Virus record (IMG/VR): IMGVR_UViG_3300017697_000090
Location: 1 to 24,739 of that record
Source of the DNA: a virus
Direction: 5' to 3' (one strand)
DNA: 24,739 bases
The position numbers and the translations under genes were made by a program. Positions 14,158 through 20,217 of this stretch are shown here, in pieces. The notes under the pieces are model-generated. The model saw only the letters and a program-made list of their open reading frames with translations, made no database searches and was not told the origin of the DNA. Each line of letters begins with the position of its first letter. Within the stretch, counting starts at the first letter, position 1.

Positions 14158-14283
14158 ATGATTGATAAATATTTCATGAGCGCTGAATACTACGCTGGTT
14201 ATAATAAAGGGTATGGGCACGGCATAAGAGCTGCAGCTATTTGTTTAGTAATAGTATTTTTTACAATACATATTTTTAATTAA
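14158..14283 (+). CDS. Small single-span membrane protein, 41 aa
   Basis: ATG at 14158 with AAAGGAG 7 nt upstream. A Tyr/Gly-rich N-terminus (SAEYYAGYNKGYGHGIR) precedes one hydrophobic helix (AAAICLVIVFFTIHIF). Function unknown. The good ribosome site supports expression. Confidence 0.6.
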   Translation: MIDKYFMSAEYYAGYNKGYGHGIRAAAICLVIVFFTIHIFN

Positions 14284-14309
14284 ATTTATTTAGTCGAGGA
14301 GTATAACTC

Positions 14310-14804
14310 ATGAATAAGTTTCATATAGAAGAAGCAGAGTTAGAGCTAGAAATATCTAAAATAGGTAAAATGTTTTACAGTCCTGAATTAGATGAGAAAC
14401 GCAACTATCTAAAAGATCAGCTACAGCAACTAAGACGCAAGAACGAGTTTAAGTTAAAAGAAGAGTACGCTGCAAAGTTACTTGAAACATATGATATTAC
14501 ATTAGAAGAGTTACAGTACGCCTTAAGCTTAGATGAGGTGACTCGTGAATTTTACTTAGAGATAAAACCTTTTAAACAGAGAGAAGAACATATGAATAAT
14601 AACTTTGATATACAAGAAGCCTTAAAAGGTTCTCCAGTGTTTACTATCTCAGGAGACGCTGTAACTAACATAACTAGAGTGTATGCTTCAGGTAATACGT
14701 ATATAGCAGGAGTTTTAAAAGGTGGTATTAGGCTTTGGGAGGAGACGGGTAAAGCTGAGGGAGGAGGTTTTATTGACCTTACCTTAGTAACAACCTCTAA
14801 GTAA
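14310..14804 (+). CDS. Hypothetical protein: coiled coil plus small phage domain
   Basis: 164 aa. Residues 1-90 are charged and helical, probably a coiled coil (EEAELELEISKIGKMFY... LKDQLQQLRRKNEFKLKEEY). Residues about 95-164 (FDIQEALKGSPVFTISGDAVTNITRVYASGNTYIAGVLKGGIRLWEETGKAEGG) form a small domain common in phage proteins with the pattern F-x-x-x-x-A-L-x-G-x-P-V-x-T and a Trp near the end. An in-frame ATG at about 14592 preceded by GAGAGAAG might allow separate synthesis of that domain. GAGGAG precedes the main ATG. Ends at a clear terminator. Confidence 0.75.
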   Translation: MNKFHIEEAELELEISKIGKMFYSPELDEKRNYLKDQLQQLRRKNEFKLKEEYAAKLLETYDITLEELQYALSLDEVTREFYLEIKPFKQREEHMNNNFDIQEALKGSPVFTISGDAVTNITRVYASGNTYIAGVLKGGIRLWEETGKAEGGGFIDLTLVTTSK

Positions 14805-14815
14805 TATATTAAACC

Positions 14816-14842
14816 AACCCTTGCTAATTGCAGGGGTTTTTT
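14816..14842 (+). terminator. Rho-independent terminator
   Basis: AACCCTTGC/GCAGGGGTT 9-bp stem with loop TAATT followed by TTTT; ends the glyA-containing transcription unit. Confidence 0.88.
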
Positions 14843-14887
14843 ACACCTAAAATAGAAAAATAATAAGCTAAGATACCAAAGAAGTTC

Positions 14888-14916
14888 TTGACAAAATACC
14901 CCTTCTTTGGTATAAT
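14888..14916 (+). promoter_or_regulatory. sigma70-type promoter
   Basis: TTGACA (14888-14893), 17-bp spacer, TATAAT (14911-14916), then the conserved TTCAGAAGTTAAGAAAGCAG leader. Confidence 0.9.
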
Positions 14917-14958
14917 AGGTTCAGAAGTTAAGAAAGCAGTTAACCTTTAAGGAAGTAC

Positions 14959-15264
14959 ATGAACAGATTCATTTTAAAATCTATGCGCTATATAGACAAC
15001 CCAGACTTATTTACTATTGAAGAGATGGAAAACAATGCTACTGCTAGTGGTGGTTACCTTGTTAATGCTGCTGCTAATGCTGCTCATGCTGCTGCTCATG
15101 CTGCTAATGCTGCTGCTGCTGCTTCTCGTACTGCTGCTGCTTTTGATGCTGCTGCTTATGCTGCTCGTGCTGCTACTGCTACTGCTGATGCTATAGACAG
15201 ATTCTTTAAAATTACAGGTGAAAACAAACAGGTTTATATTCTCAAAGTGAGGAGTTTAAGATGA
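14959..15264 (+). CDS. Alanine-repeat protein
   Basis: 101 aa. Residues 32-80 are a low-complexity helix of Ala doublets and triplets broken by N, H, S, R, F, D, Y, T (for example AANAAHAAAHAANAAAAAS). Nearly every Ala codon is GCT, so the DNA is a triplet-type repeat. Flanking sequences are ordinary (MNRFILKSMRYIDNPDLFTIEEMENN and IDRFFKITGENKQVYILKV). Similar Ala-rich repeat ORFs occur in other phages, function unknown to me. AAGGAAGTAC precedes the ATG. Its stop overlaps the next ATG. Confidence 0.75.
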   Translation: MNRFILKSMRYIDNPDLFTIEEMENNATASGGYLVNAAANAAHAAAHAANAAAAASRTAAAFDAAAYAARAATATADAIDRFFKITGENKQVYILKVRSLR

Positions 15265-15458
15265 AGATACCATTAAAAACGTTGGAACACATATTCCAAA
15301 CAGTTCGGGGAAAAGGGACAGTGAGAGGGATCCCCACCCAGGAAACCTTTAGGTTTGACATATTGGTGGAAGGACAAAACCCAAATGAATACATACTCAA
15401 AGAGATCGAAGTATATTATGATTACACTGACAACTGGGTACTAGAGGTAAGAAGATGA
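15261..15458 (+). CDS. Hypothetical protein, 65 aa
   Basis: ATGA coupling to the Ala-repeat gene and overlap with the next gene. The sequence looks like a small beta-rich fold (FRFDILVEGQ... YILKEIEVYYDYTDNWVLEVRR). Not recognised. GAGGAG lies in the upstream gene's end. Confidence 0.65.
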   Translation: MKIPLKTLEHIFQTVRGKGTVRGIPTQETFRFDILVEGQNPNEYILKEIEVYYDYTDNWVLEVRR

Positions 15459-15817
15459 CAGATAGAAAACAAAGTAGAAACAAAACGTTTGCAGTAAAAT
15501 ATGGCAGTACATACCCTACTCTAGGTTCGATACCTGGACAAATACAAGCCTCAGGGGTTAAACTTAGTAATGAGTTAAAGGAGATAAGTGACTCAGGGGA
15601 GGTAGGGGACAATATACAAGGTTTGTCGACTTTGGCAGAATCATTGGAGCAAGAAATTGTGCGATTAAAGAATGAAGTAGTGATAAACTCAAGCCCTGAG
15701 TCTCTTAAAGGGTACATAGAGGGTACTAATGGGTACGCACTTTACCCTTACAAGGGAGAATATCGAGAGTCTGCTTCTATAAGCAATTACTTTCTTAGAT
15801 CAATCAGAGAGGACTAG
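15455..15817 (+). CDS. Hypothetical protein, 120 aa
   Basis: Overlaps the upstream stop by 4 nt. Basic N-terminus (MTDRKQSRNKTFAVKYGS), an acidic coiled segment in the middle (LKEISDSGEVGDNIQGLSTLAESLEQEIVRLKNE) and a Tyr-rich end. No motif recognised. The predicted coiled coil suggests oligomerisation. Confidence 0.65.
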   Translation: MTDRKQSRNKTFAVKYGSTYPTLGSIPGQIQASGVKLSNELKEISDSGEVGDNIQGLSTLAESLEQEIVRLKNEVVINSSPESLKGYIEGTNGYALYPYKGEYRESASISNYFLRSIRED

Positions 15818-15820
15818 AAA

Positions 15821-15925
15821 ATGGCGGGAATTAAAAAGTATCGCCCTAACTACCTTAGGGCAGACCCGGGTATGTCGTTAAACTGCCTTCCATTCTTAAA
15901 AAACCTCTTGACAAATCCCTTCTAA
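15821..15925 (+). CDS. Possible small ORF, 34 aa
   Basis: ATG 4 nt after the previous stop, basic N-terminus (MAGIKKYRPNYLR). It contains a perfect hairpin (GCCCTAA/TTAGGGC, about 15843-15861) and runs into the next promoter, so it may be non-coding. Weak Shine-Dalgarno (AGAGAGGA about 10 nt upstream). Confidence 0.3.
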   Translation: MAGIKKYRPNYLRADPGMSLNCLPFLKNLLTNPF

Positions 15926-15936
15926 AGGAGTATAAT
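15908..15936 (+). promoter_or_regulatory. sigma70-type promoter
   Basis: TTGACA (15908-15913), 17-bp spacer, TATAAT (15931-15936). The leader contains TTCATAACTTAAGAACAG. Confidence 0.88.
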
Positions 15937-15967
15937 ACCTTCATAACTTAAGAACAGAAGGAAAAAA

Positions 15968-16153
15968 ATGCCGACATATAATTATAAATGCACAAAATGT
16001 GACCATAAGTTTGAAATTATTCAACGTATGAGTGATGACCCATTGATTACCTGCCCAGAGTGTGAAGAAGACGAACTAAAGAAAGTTATAGTCGCTGGTA
16101 CAGGTGGTTTTAGTTTAAAAGGTAAAGGCTGGTTCAAGTCGGGAGGCTACTAA
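15968..16153 (+). CDS. FmdB-type zinc ribbon protein
   Basis: 61 aa. MPTYNYKCTKCDHKFEIIQRMSD and TCPECEEDELKKVI give two CxxC pairs (C8, C11, C29, C32) in the spacing of the FmdB/CxxC_CxxC_SSSS family, followed by a Gly/Lys-rich tail (GGFSLKGKGWFKSGGY). FmdB-like proteins are proposed transcription-related zinc ribbons, and small copies are common in phages. AGAAGGA lies before the ATG. Two nt before the HD hydrolase gene, so the two are probably co-translated. Confidence 0.85.
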   Translation: MPTYNYKCTKCDHKFEIIQRMSDDPLITCPECEEDELKKVIVAGTGGFSLKGKGWFKSGGY

Positions 16154-16154
16154 T

Positions 16155-16730
16155 ATGACAGATAGAATTAAATTGGCAATAGAATACGCTACAGAATGCC
16201 ATGGCGAGCAGAAAAGAAAGTACACAGGGGAAGATTACATTGAACACCCTAAAGCGGTAGCAAAAATGTTTGAAGAAGAGTTCATCTTCCCTCCACTTAT
16301 GCTAGAAGATGGTATCATAGCTGCTTTACTTCATGACGTAGTAGAAGATACCCAGGCTACCTATGATGATATTATGAAGTACTTTGGTGACACAGTAGCT
16401 TCCTACGTATGGTTCTTAACAGACGCAGATGGGTTCGTAGGGTCTCGAAAGCTTCGGAAAACTCTAACAATTGAGCGGTTGAAGTGTGCTCCAGACGTTG
16501 TTAAAGCTATTAAACTGTGCGACCTAATGCACAATAGTGTAAGCATCAAGGAACAAGACCCTAAGTTCTGGTCTACCTACAAGAAAGAAGCATGGAAACT
16601 AGTAGAGGTAGATGGAGGTGCGGGACTTACTAGAGTGGCTGCACAATACTCCCACCTAACATTCTTTTTACATGAATATTCGGAATTTATTGAGTCTATA
16701 TCCGATCCCTTAACATGGGACGCAAAATAG
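16155..16730 (+). CDS. HD-domain hydrolase, SpoT/Mesh1-like
   Basis: 191 aa. The metal ligands and catalytic pair match the (p)ppGpp hydrolase domain of RelA/SpoT proteins and Mesh1: H31 (YIEHP), H60-D61 (AALLHDVVEDT), E64-D65 and D123 (KLCDLMHN). No synthetase or TGS/ACT region is present. It would therefore be a stand-alone alarmone or related nucleotide hydrolase acting in the host cytoplasm, for instance removing ppGpp, or pppApp made by toxSAS defence enzymes. Substrate specificity cannot be read from sequence; other HD-4 pyrophosphohydrolases look alike. Follows the FmdB gene closely. Confidence 0.82.
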   Translation: MTDRIKLAIEYATECHGEQKRKYTGEDYIEHPKAVAKMFEEEFIFPPLMLEDGIIAALLHDVVEDTQATYDDIMKYFGDTVASYVWFLTDADGFVGSRKLRKTLTIERLKCAPDVVKAIKLCDLMHNSVSIKEQDPKFWSTYKKEAWKLVEVDGGAGLTRVAAQYSHLTFFLHEYSEFIESISDPLTWDAK

Positions 16731-16733
16731 TTG

Positions 16734-16762
16734 TTGACAAAGCAACTTAAACACAGTATAAT
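16734..16762 (+). promoter_or_regulatory. sigma70-type promoter of the groES operon
   Basis: TTGACA (16734-16739), 17-bp spacer, TATAAT (16757-16762), preceded by AAAATAGTTG; leader TTTAGAAATTAAAAC. Confidence 0.9.
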
Positions 16763-16795
16763 AGCTTTAGAAATTAAAACAACCAAGGAGTATAA

Positions 16796-17203
16796 ATGAA
16801 CAACGAACTGGCTTATAGGTTTACTAAGTTTCCCTACGATGACGCATTCGAAAATGCTCAGGTAGACTTCAGTTTTACTAATAAAGATATGGATCTAAAT
16901 GAAATAGTTGAAGAGTTTCAAAGGTTTCTATCAGCAGCAGGGTTTATCATAGATCCAGGATCTGTTCTTATGTTTACTAGTCAAGAGTCGGCACAGGAGG
17001 AATCTAAATCTTGGCACGAACGTAAAGAAGTGACTGCTGCTAATCTTAAAAAGGATCAGGATGAGTGTATGAACTTTACACAGGAACAGGACGGTTGGTT
17101 AAAAGCTAATAAAGCCGAGGCAGCTAGAGAACGAAGCCCTAAAGAAGATCTCGACTTTTTTACAAAACAACTAGAGCTAGAGCAGCAATGGAAAATGAGG
17201 TAG
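16796..17203 (+). CDS. Hypothetical protein, 135 aa
   Basis: AAGGAG 6 nt before the ATG. The first half reads as an alpha/beta fold (YRFTKFPYDDAFENAQVDFSF... EEFQRFLSAAGFIIDPG), the second half is a long charged helix (AQEESKSWHERKEVTAANLKKDQ...EDLDFFTKQLELEQQWKMR), probably coiled coil. Not recognised. First gene of an operon with groES and the MazG-like gene. Confidence 0.7.
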   Translation: MNNELAYRFTKFPYDDAFENAQVDFSFTNKDMDLNEIVEEFQRFLSAAGFIIDPGSVLMFTSQESAQEESKSWHERKEVTAANLKKDQDECMNFTQEQDGWLKANKAEAARERSPKEDLDFFTKQLELEQQWKMR

Positions 17204-17207
17204 GAAA

Positions 17208-17471
17208 ATGAGAATAAAAGCAATTGGGGAAAGAGTAATAGTAAAGCGTGATGCCGCTGAAACAAAAACAACAGGTGGTATCATCTTGCAGGCGTCAGAT
17301 CAGGACAGACCTATGCAGGGTACGATAATTTGTGCCGGTAACAGCGAGGAGTTAAAGGAGGGAGATACTGTAGTATTTAGTAAATATGCATCGAGTACCC
17401 CAATTATGATAGATGGGAAAAGTCTTGACATCATGGACATTAGTGATATCAAAGGCGTTATCTATGAGTGA
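17208..17471 (+). CDS. GroES-like co-chaperonin
   Basis: 87 aa. MRIKAIGERVIVKRD aligns with the Cpn10 start, and ETKTTGGIILQASDQDRPMQGTIICAGN contains the mobile loop whose hydrophobic GGIIL tripeptide region would bind GroEL. The ending SLDIMDISDIKGVIYE matches the C-terminal strand. It is shorter than E. coli GroES (97 aa), with changes in the roof region, as in T4 gp31-like replacements that enlarge the folding chamber. AGGAAA precedes the ATG. No phage GroEL is seen, so it would work with host GroEL, probably for capsid or another large protein. Confidence 0.88.
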   Translation: MRIKAIGERVIVKRDAAETKTTGGIILQASDQDRPMQGTIICAGNSEELKEGDTVVFSKYASSTPIMIDGKSLDIMDISDIKGVIYE

Positions 17472-17742
17472 TAAAGATAAGTGGAACCATCTTTGGGAAG
17501 CTAGCAACGAATTGAAGGAGGTTTACTTAAAAGAACAGGCCATTGAAGTTGCTAGTGAGATGCTTGAACTAGCGAAAGAATTACTTACTGAAACTCTCAT
17601 AGTAGAGAAACTACCAGAAGTTGATATGATTAGTATCCCCGTAGAGAGATGGGATCTTATAGTCAACTTTCTTGAAGCCGCCAAAGAGCTTGACCCCGTT
17701 ATAGCTCTCGGAATAGATGAATTATTAAAAGGATTAAACTAA
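17464..17742 (+). CDS. Hypothetical helical protein, 92 aa
   Basis: The ATG at 17464 overlaps the groES stop by 8 nt; an upstream in-frame ATG at 17413 would lie deep inside groES and is unlikely. All-helical, acidic (WNHLWEASNELKEVYLKEQAIEVASEMLELAKELL), lacking known motifs. Abuts the MazG-like gene. Confidence 0.65.
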   Translation: MSDKDKWNHLWEASNELKEVYLKEQAIEVASEMLELAKELLTETLIVEKLPEVDMISIPVERWDLIVNFLEAAKELDPVIALGIDELLKGLN

Positions 17743-18144
17743 ATGAGCAATGTAACAAACTTTGAATGTGTGGGAGACTTTATGCAGGTCTTCGGTCAGG
17801 AAGTACTTGACAAACCAACTCTACCGAACAAAGGTCTAGCAAAGCTTAGAGTAGATCTAATTATAGAAGAGCTAGAAGAATTAAGGGAAGCTCTCTCAGA
17901 GGGAGATATCGTAGAGACAGCTGATGCACTTACTGATATTCTTTATGTAACCTATGGAGCAGGACACGCTTTCGGTATTGATCTAGATGCATGTCTTCAA
18001 GAGGTACATCGAAGTAATATGACTAAGCTCGACACAAACGGTAAACCTCTCTATCGAGAAGATGGTAAAGTAATGAAAGGCCCAGGATACGAGAAGCCTC
18101 AACTCGCTAAGCTCATACTGGAGAGTATCAATGCTAACGACTAG
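17743..18144 (+). CDS. MazG-like nucleoside triphosphate pyrophosphohydrolase
   Basis: 133 aa all-alpha NTP pyrophosphatase. Metal-binding signature: IEELEELREAL (E42/E43, E45/E46) and ETADALTDILYVTYG (E58, D61, D65), then LQEVHRSNMTKLD and the GKPLYREDGKVMKGPGYEKP tail common in phage and HisE-like members. It hydrolyses NTPs or dNTPs to monophosphate plus PPi; specificity unknown. Phage MazG has been linked to nucleotide pools and stress signalling, which fits the HD hydrolase two genes upstream of this operon. Confidence 0.85.
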   Translation: MSNVTNFECVGDFMQVFGQEVLDKPTLPNKGLAKLRVDLIIEELEELREALSEGDIVETADALTDILYVTYGAGHAFGIDLDACLQEVHRSNMTKLDTNGKPLYREDGKVMKGPGYEKPQLAKLILESINAND

Positions 18145-18361
18145 AGACGATGTCTTTCAAGCTGTTCTGAATGCTAGCAGTCTTCAAGATGCTTGTGATG
18201 TACTTGGAATAGCTCCGAAGAGAGCGCTTGAGAGATATATACTAGCTCAAGGCGTTATACACCCGAGGGGAGAGCTATGGAAGGTATCCATTCAGGACTT
18301 TCTAGATGCAGGAGAACCAAGGCAACTAGAGCTATTCGAGGTTGAGGATATCTACTATTAA
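18131..18361 (+). CDS. Small HTH-like protein with clamp-binding-like tail
   Basis: 76 aa, overlaps the MazG gene by 14 nt. VFQAVLNASSLQDACDVLGIAPKRALERYILAQG reads as an HTH in which a Fis/FIS-like or AsiA-like helix pair could bind DNA. The acidic end RQLELFEVEDIYY holds QLELF (65-69), matching the QL[S/D/E]LF pentapeptide by which many proteins bind the bacterial beta sliding clamp. Whether it binds the clamp is inference. Last gene of the plus-strand block. Confidence 0.65.
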   Translation: MLTTRDDVFQAVLNASSLQDACDVLGIAPKRALERYILAQGVIHPRGELWKVSIQDFLDAGEPRQLELFEVEDIYY

Positions 18362-18450
18362 CACTCTTGAAAAATAATTTTATATCCCACCTCTAATTCC
18401 TCTACTTTCACAACACCTTCTCAGTCGAGGAGGTGATGCAAAAATAGTTC

Positions 18451-18479
18451 TTTACAGATCTGAAAATCCATGATATAAT
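18451..18479 (+). promoter_or_regulatory. sigma70-type promoter without a clear gene
   Basis: TTTACA (18451-18456), 17-bp spacer, TATAAT (18474-18479), preceded by AAAATAGTTC as at other promoters here. Confidence 0.78.
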
Positions 18480-18814
18480 ATTACTTAATTCGTAACAAAG
18501 ATCAACAACAAGATCAAAACAACACTTCTTCTTAACTAGATGGTGGTTAAGGACATAGTGATATTTATGCAATTGTTCTTCTCTCATCCCCAGAGGAGAG
18601 GGTGAACTAATCCATAAGATTATTACGTTGTTGTCTTTAACCAGCAATCAACCCCACAATGACATAACATTGACCCAAGAGATTAGATCAATTGTTGATG
18701 ACAACGATAACCAAACAGGACTTACGAGTACCTAAGATTACTAAGCTAAGACCTTATAATCATTTAAGTGGGATTCTCTTTTTTAAAAACAAGCATAAAA
18801 AGCGCAACTTGTGT

Positions 18815-18838
18815 CCAATCCGCGATTGGTTGTTTTTT
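18815..18838 (+). terminator. Probable rho-independent terminator
   Basis: CCAATC-CGC-GATTGG followed by TTGTTTTTT. The stem is only 6 bp but the U-tract is good. Confidence 0.5.
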
Positions 18839-18910
18839 ACCGTATTCCTTTTCATCAATTTTCATCAATTGTGTTTGCTTTCACTAGTGGGACATCAATC
18901 TTTAGCTACT

Positions 18911-18962
18911 TATCCTTAGTACTCTCTTTCTTTAGCTATCCTTAGTACTCTCTTTCTTTAGC
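18911..18962. repeat. Perfect 26-bp tandem duplication
   Basis: Two head-to-tail copies (18911-18936, 18937-18962) beginning TATCCTTAGTACTCTC. Between convergent transcription units; no ORF. Confidence 0.9.
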
Positions 18963-18964
18963 AT

Positions 18965-19000
18965 ATAAAAAAGCCTTAGCTACTTTCATAGTTAAGGCTT
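18965..19000 (-). terminator. Rho-independent terminator
   Basis: 12-bp stem AAGCCTTAACTA/TAGCTAAGGCTT (one G-U) with a 6-nt loop followed by TTTTTT on the minus strand; ends the 19801-19085 operon. Confidence 0.88.
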
Positions 19001-19005
19001 AATAT

Positions 19006-19071
19006 TCTGTGTTATGTTCTGCTCTAATCTCTGCTCTAATCTGTGTTATGTTCTGCTCTAATCTGTGTTAT
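19006..19071. repeat. Tandem repeats of TCTGTGTTATGTTCTGCTCTAA
   Basis: The 22-bp unit occurs at 19006 and again about 34 bp later, with the partial unit TCTCTGCTCTAA between and TCTGTGTTAT after. It lies in the untranslated end of the leftward operon. Confidence 0.8.
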
Positions 19072-19084
19072 CCCCGCTGCTGGG

Positions 19085-19396
19085 TCAAGGCAGTACTACT
19101 CTTTCCAACGCTTGGAGTACCGATTTTGGAGCTTTATCGAGACCATCCAAATCCTCAATCTCAATTCGTAGATTGTCAGATATACTAGCAACCAATTCCA
19201 CCTTCGTAATAGGTACGCCTCCACTTTTGTTTTTGTAGACTGCACGTTTATATACTCCTTCTCTTGATAACTTGCCGATTATCGACTTCGTACTCTTTTC
19301 AAGTTCTCTAGCTAATAGCTGCACCGTTTCGGGTGTTGGATCTTTTTCATAGAGACCTACTAGATACTCAGTTTGTTCATCACTATAGTTAACCAT
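19085..19396 (-). CDS. Small Myb/SANT-like HTH protein (paralogue family)
   Basis: 103 aa from the ATG at 19396, which has a near-perfect AGGAGGTGAT ribosome site; the GTG 6 nt upstream is less likely. MVNYSDEQTEYLVGLYEKDPTPETVQLLARELEKSTKSIIGKLSREGVYKR matches the trihelical unit of the family. The C-terminal ITKVELVASISDNLRIEIEDLDGLDKAPKSVLQALERVV aligns in pattern with KNDLVAAISAKVGILPIEGLEKATGMALAELLASL of 24063-24407. The strong ribosome site predicts high expression. Overlaps the upstream small gene by 8 nt. Confidence 0.8.
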   Translation of the reverse strand: MVNYSDEQTEYLVGLYEKDPTPETVQLLARELEKSTKSIIGKLSREGVYKRAVYKNKSGGVPITKVELVASISDNLRIEIEDLDGLDKAPKSVLQALERVVLP

Positions 19397-19538
19397 TATC
19401 ACCTCCTATGAGAGGAGAGGGCTGATCTAAGAAATGATGTCTTGATAAGTCATTTACTACGACTGCAAGTAAAACCATACAGATATACAAGGCTATAATA
19501 GGCATATGTTTGTTCATAGCCTGCATCCATTTTTTCAT
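19389..19538 (-). CDS. Small single-span membrane protein, 49 aa
   Basis: ATG at 19538 overlaps the upstream stop (ATGA), with AGGAG about 8 nt before. Basic start (MKKWMQAMNKHM) then one hydrophobic span (PIIALYICMVLLAVVV) and a polar tail. Its 3' end contains the ribosome site of the next gene. Function unknown. Confidence 0.6.
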   Translation of the reverse strand: MKKWMQAMNKHMPIIALYICMVLLAVVVNDLSRHHFLDQPSPLIGGDNG

Positions 19539-19801
19539 AGAGGTTCTCCTGTGTAGTACTCTCCGGTATAATATTCTTGCATCGTAGAGGATACACGGTT
19601 ACCTGTTTCTTCTACATACTCTCTTACTGCACTGTTAAATCTTTCTTCGAGATCTGCTGCTTCCATCTCTAAAAGATGAACAACTTTGTGTACTTCACTC
19701 AAGCTGTCATAGATGCTTGATAACTTTTCCATTTTTTCATTAAGGGTTTGAAGCATCGCTGTTTCTTGTATTTCTTTGGTTGGGAATTGTACTATTGTCA
19801 T
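19535..19801 (-). CDS. Hypothetical coiled-coil protein, 88 aa
   Basis: MTIVQFPTKEIQETAMLQTLNEKMEKLSSIYDSLSEVHKVVHLLEMEAADLEERFNSAV is a clear heptad-type helix; the end has a direct repeat EYYTGEYYTGE. TAGGAG precedes the ATG and a promoter lies at 19834-19862. First gene of a three-gene operon ending in the HTH paralogue. Confidence 0.7.
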   Translation of the reverse strand: MTIVQFPTKEIQETAMLQTLNEKMEKLSSIYDSLSEVHKVVHLLEMEAADLEERFNSAVREYVEETGNRVSSTMQEYYTGEYYTGEPL

Positions 19802-19833
19802 TCTTATTGCTCCTAGTTAAAGTTTACATATAT

Positions 19834-19862
19834 ATTATACGGGGGTTTAAGGAAATTGTCAA
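19834..19862 (-). promoter_or_regulatory. sigma70-type promoter, leftward
   Basis: TTGACA (19857-19862), 17-bp spacer, TATAAT (19834-19839), immediately downstream of the tRNA-unit terminator. Confidence 0.88.
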
Positions 19863-19885
19863 GAATTTTTTAAGGTGTTACTAGA

Positions 19886-19919
19886 TAAAAAAATACCCCA
19901 ATCACTGACGTGACCGAGG
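19886..19919 (-). terminator. Terminator of the tRNA/structured-RNA transcript
   Basis: CCTCGGTCAC-GTCA-GTGATTGGGG 10-bp stem (with G-U pairs) followed by ATTTTTTTA on the minus strand. Confidence 0.88.
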
Positions 19920-20123
19920 CTAAAGTGGGCGACTACTCCCGAATAGTTGTTATACACTGCCCTTCCTTCCAGTATAGTATAACGGTTTGCCCTTGACCTT
20001 GCGTTTTTATAAAGATAGGAAAACGTAGTCTACGACCACAAACCTTCTCTTGTTGAGTACAAGAGTGCAAACTCCCCAAGTATTTAATTATACACCAGTT
20101 CTTGGGGTCTGGTGTTTTGTTAG
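19886..20123 (-). ncRNA. Structured RNA with H-type pseudoknot, downstream of tRNA-Gly
   Basis: About 240 nt between the tRNA CCA end and a strong terminator, in a transcript from the 20218-20246 promoter. Minus-strand elements in order: an H-type pseudoknot at 20115-20074 (stem 1 ACACCAG/CTGGTGT, stem 2 CCCCAAG/CTTGGGG, loops of 1, 2 and 11 nt, the last all A/U); hairpin CTCTTGT-ACTCA-ACAAGAG; CGTTTT/AAAACG; GTTATAC+ACTG/CAGT+GTATAAC with a 3-nt bulge; ACTATT-CGGG-AGTAGT; then the terminator. No ORF with a ribosome site is present. I know no matching RNA family. An RNA gene released by tRNA processing is the simplest reading. Confidence 0.65.
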
Positions 20124-20197
20124 TGGAGCGAACTGAGAGAATCGAACTCTCATCCAAAGGTTGGAAACCTCTCATAATGCCTTTATACTAAGTTCGC
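20124..20197 (-). tRNA. tRNA-Gly (anticodon UCC)
   Basis: 74 nt including an encoded CCA. Acceptor GCGAACT/AGTTCGC (7 bp) with discriminator U; D arm with GG in the loop and a weak stem; anticodon stem AGAGG/CCTTT with loop TTTCCAA giving anticodon UCC, reading GGA; variable loop GGAT; T arm GAGAG-TTCGATT-CTCTC. U73 and anticodon C35, C36 are glycine identity elements. The only tRNA seen in the window; promoter 21 nt upstream. Confidence 0.93.
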
Positions 20198-20217
20198 TTT
20201 CTTAAACTTGAAGTAAT

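Larger units (their letters stand above)
18362..18840 (+). ncRNA. Candidate non-coding transcript between promoter 18451 and terminator 18815
   Basis: This stretch carries a promoter and a terminator about 340 nt apart but no convincing ORF: the open frames start without ribosome sites and run through the terminator. The expected RNA (about 18486-18838) can fold: CTTAAC/GTTAAG near 18535, CTCTC/GAGAG near 18577, and ATCAACAA near 18500 with TTGTTGAT near 18692. Upstream, CACCTTCTC/GAGGAGGTG (about 18411-18432) forms a 9-bp hairpin. No known RNA family recognised. Confidence 0.4.

Noticed and set aside
18692-18919. 75-aa plus-strand ORF
   Set aside because: No ribosome site, and the predicted terminator lies inside it.
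19933-20175. 80-aa minus-strand ORF across tRNA-Gly and the structured RNA
   Set aside because: It starts within the tRNA and has no ribosome site; RNA structure explains the sequence better.
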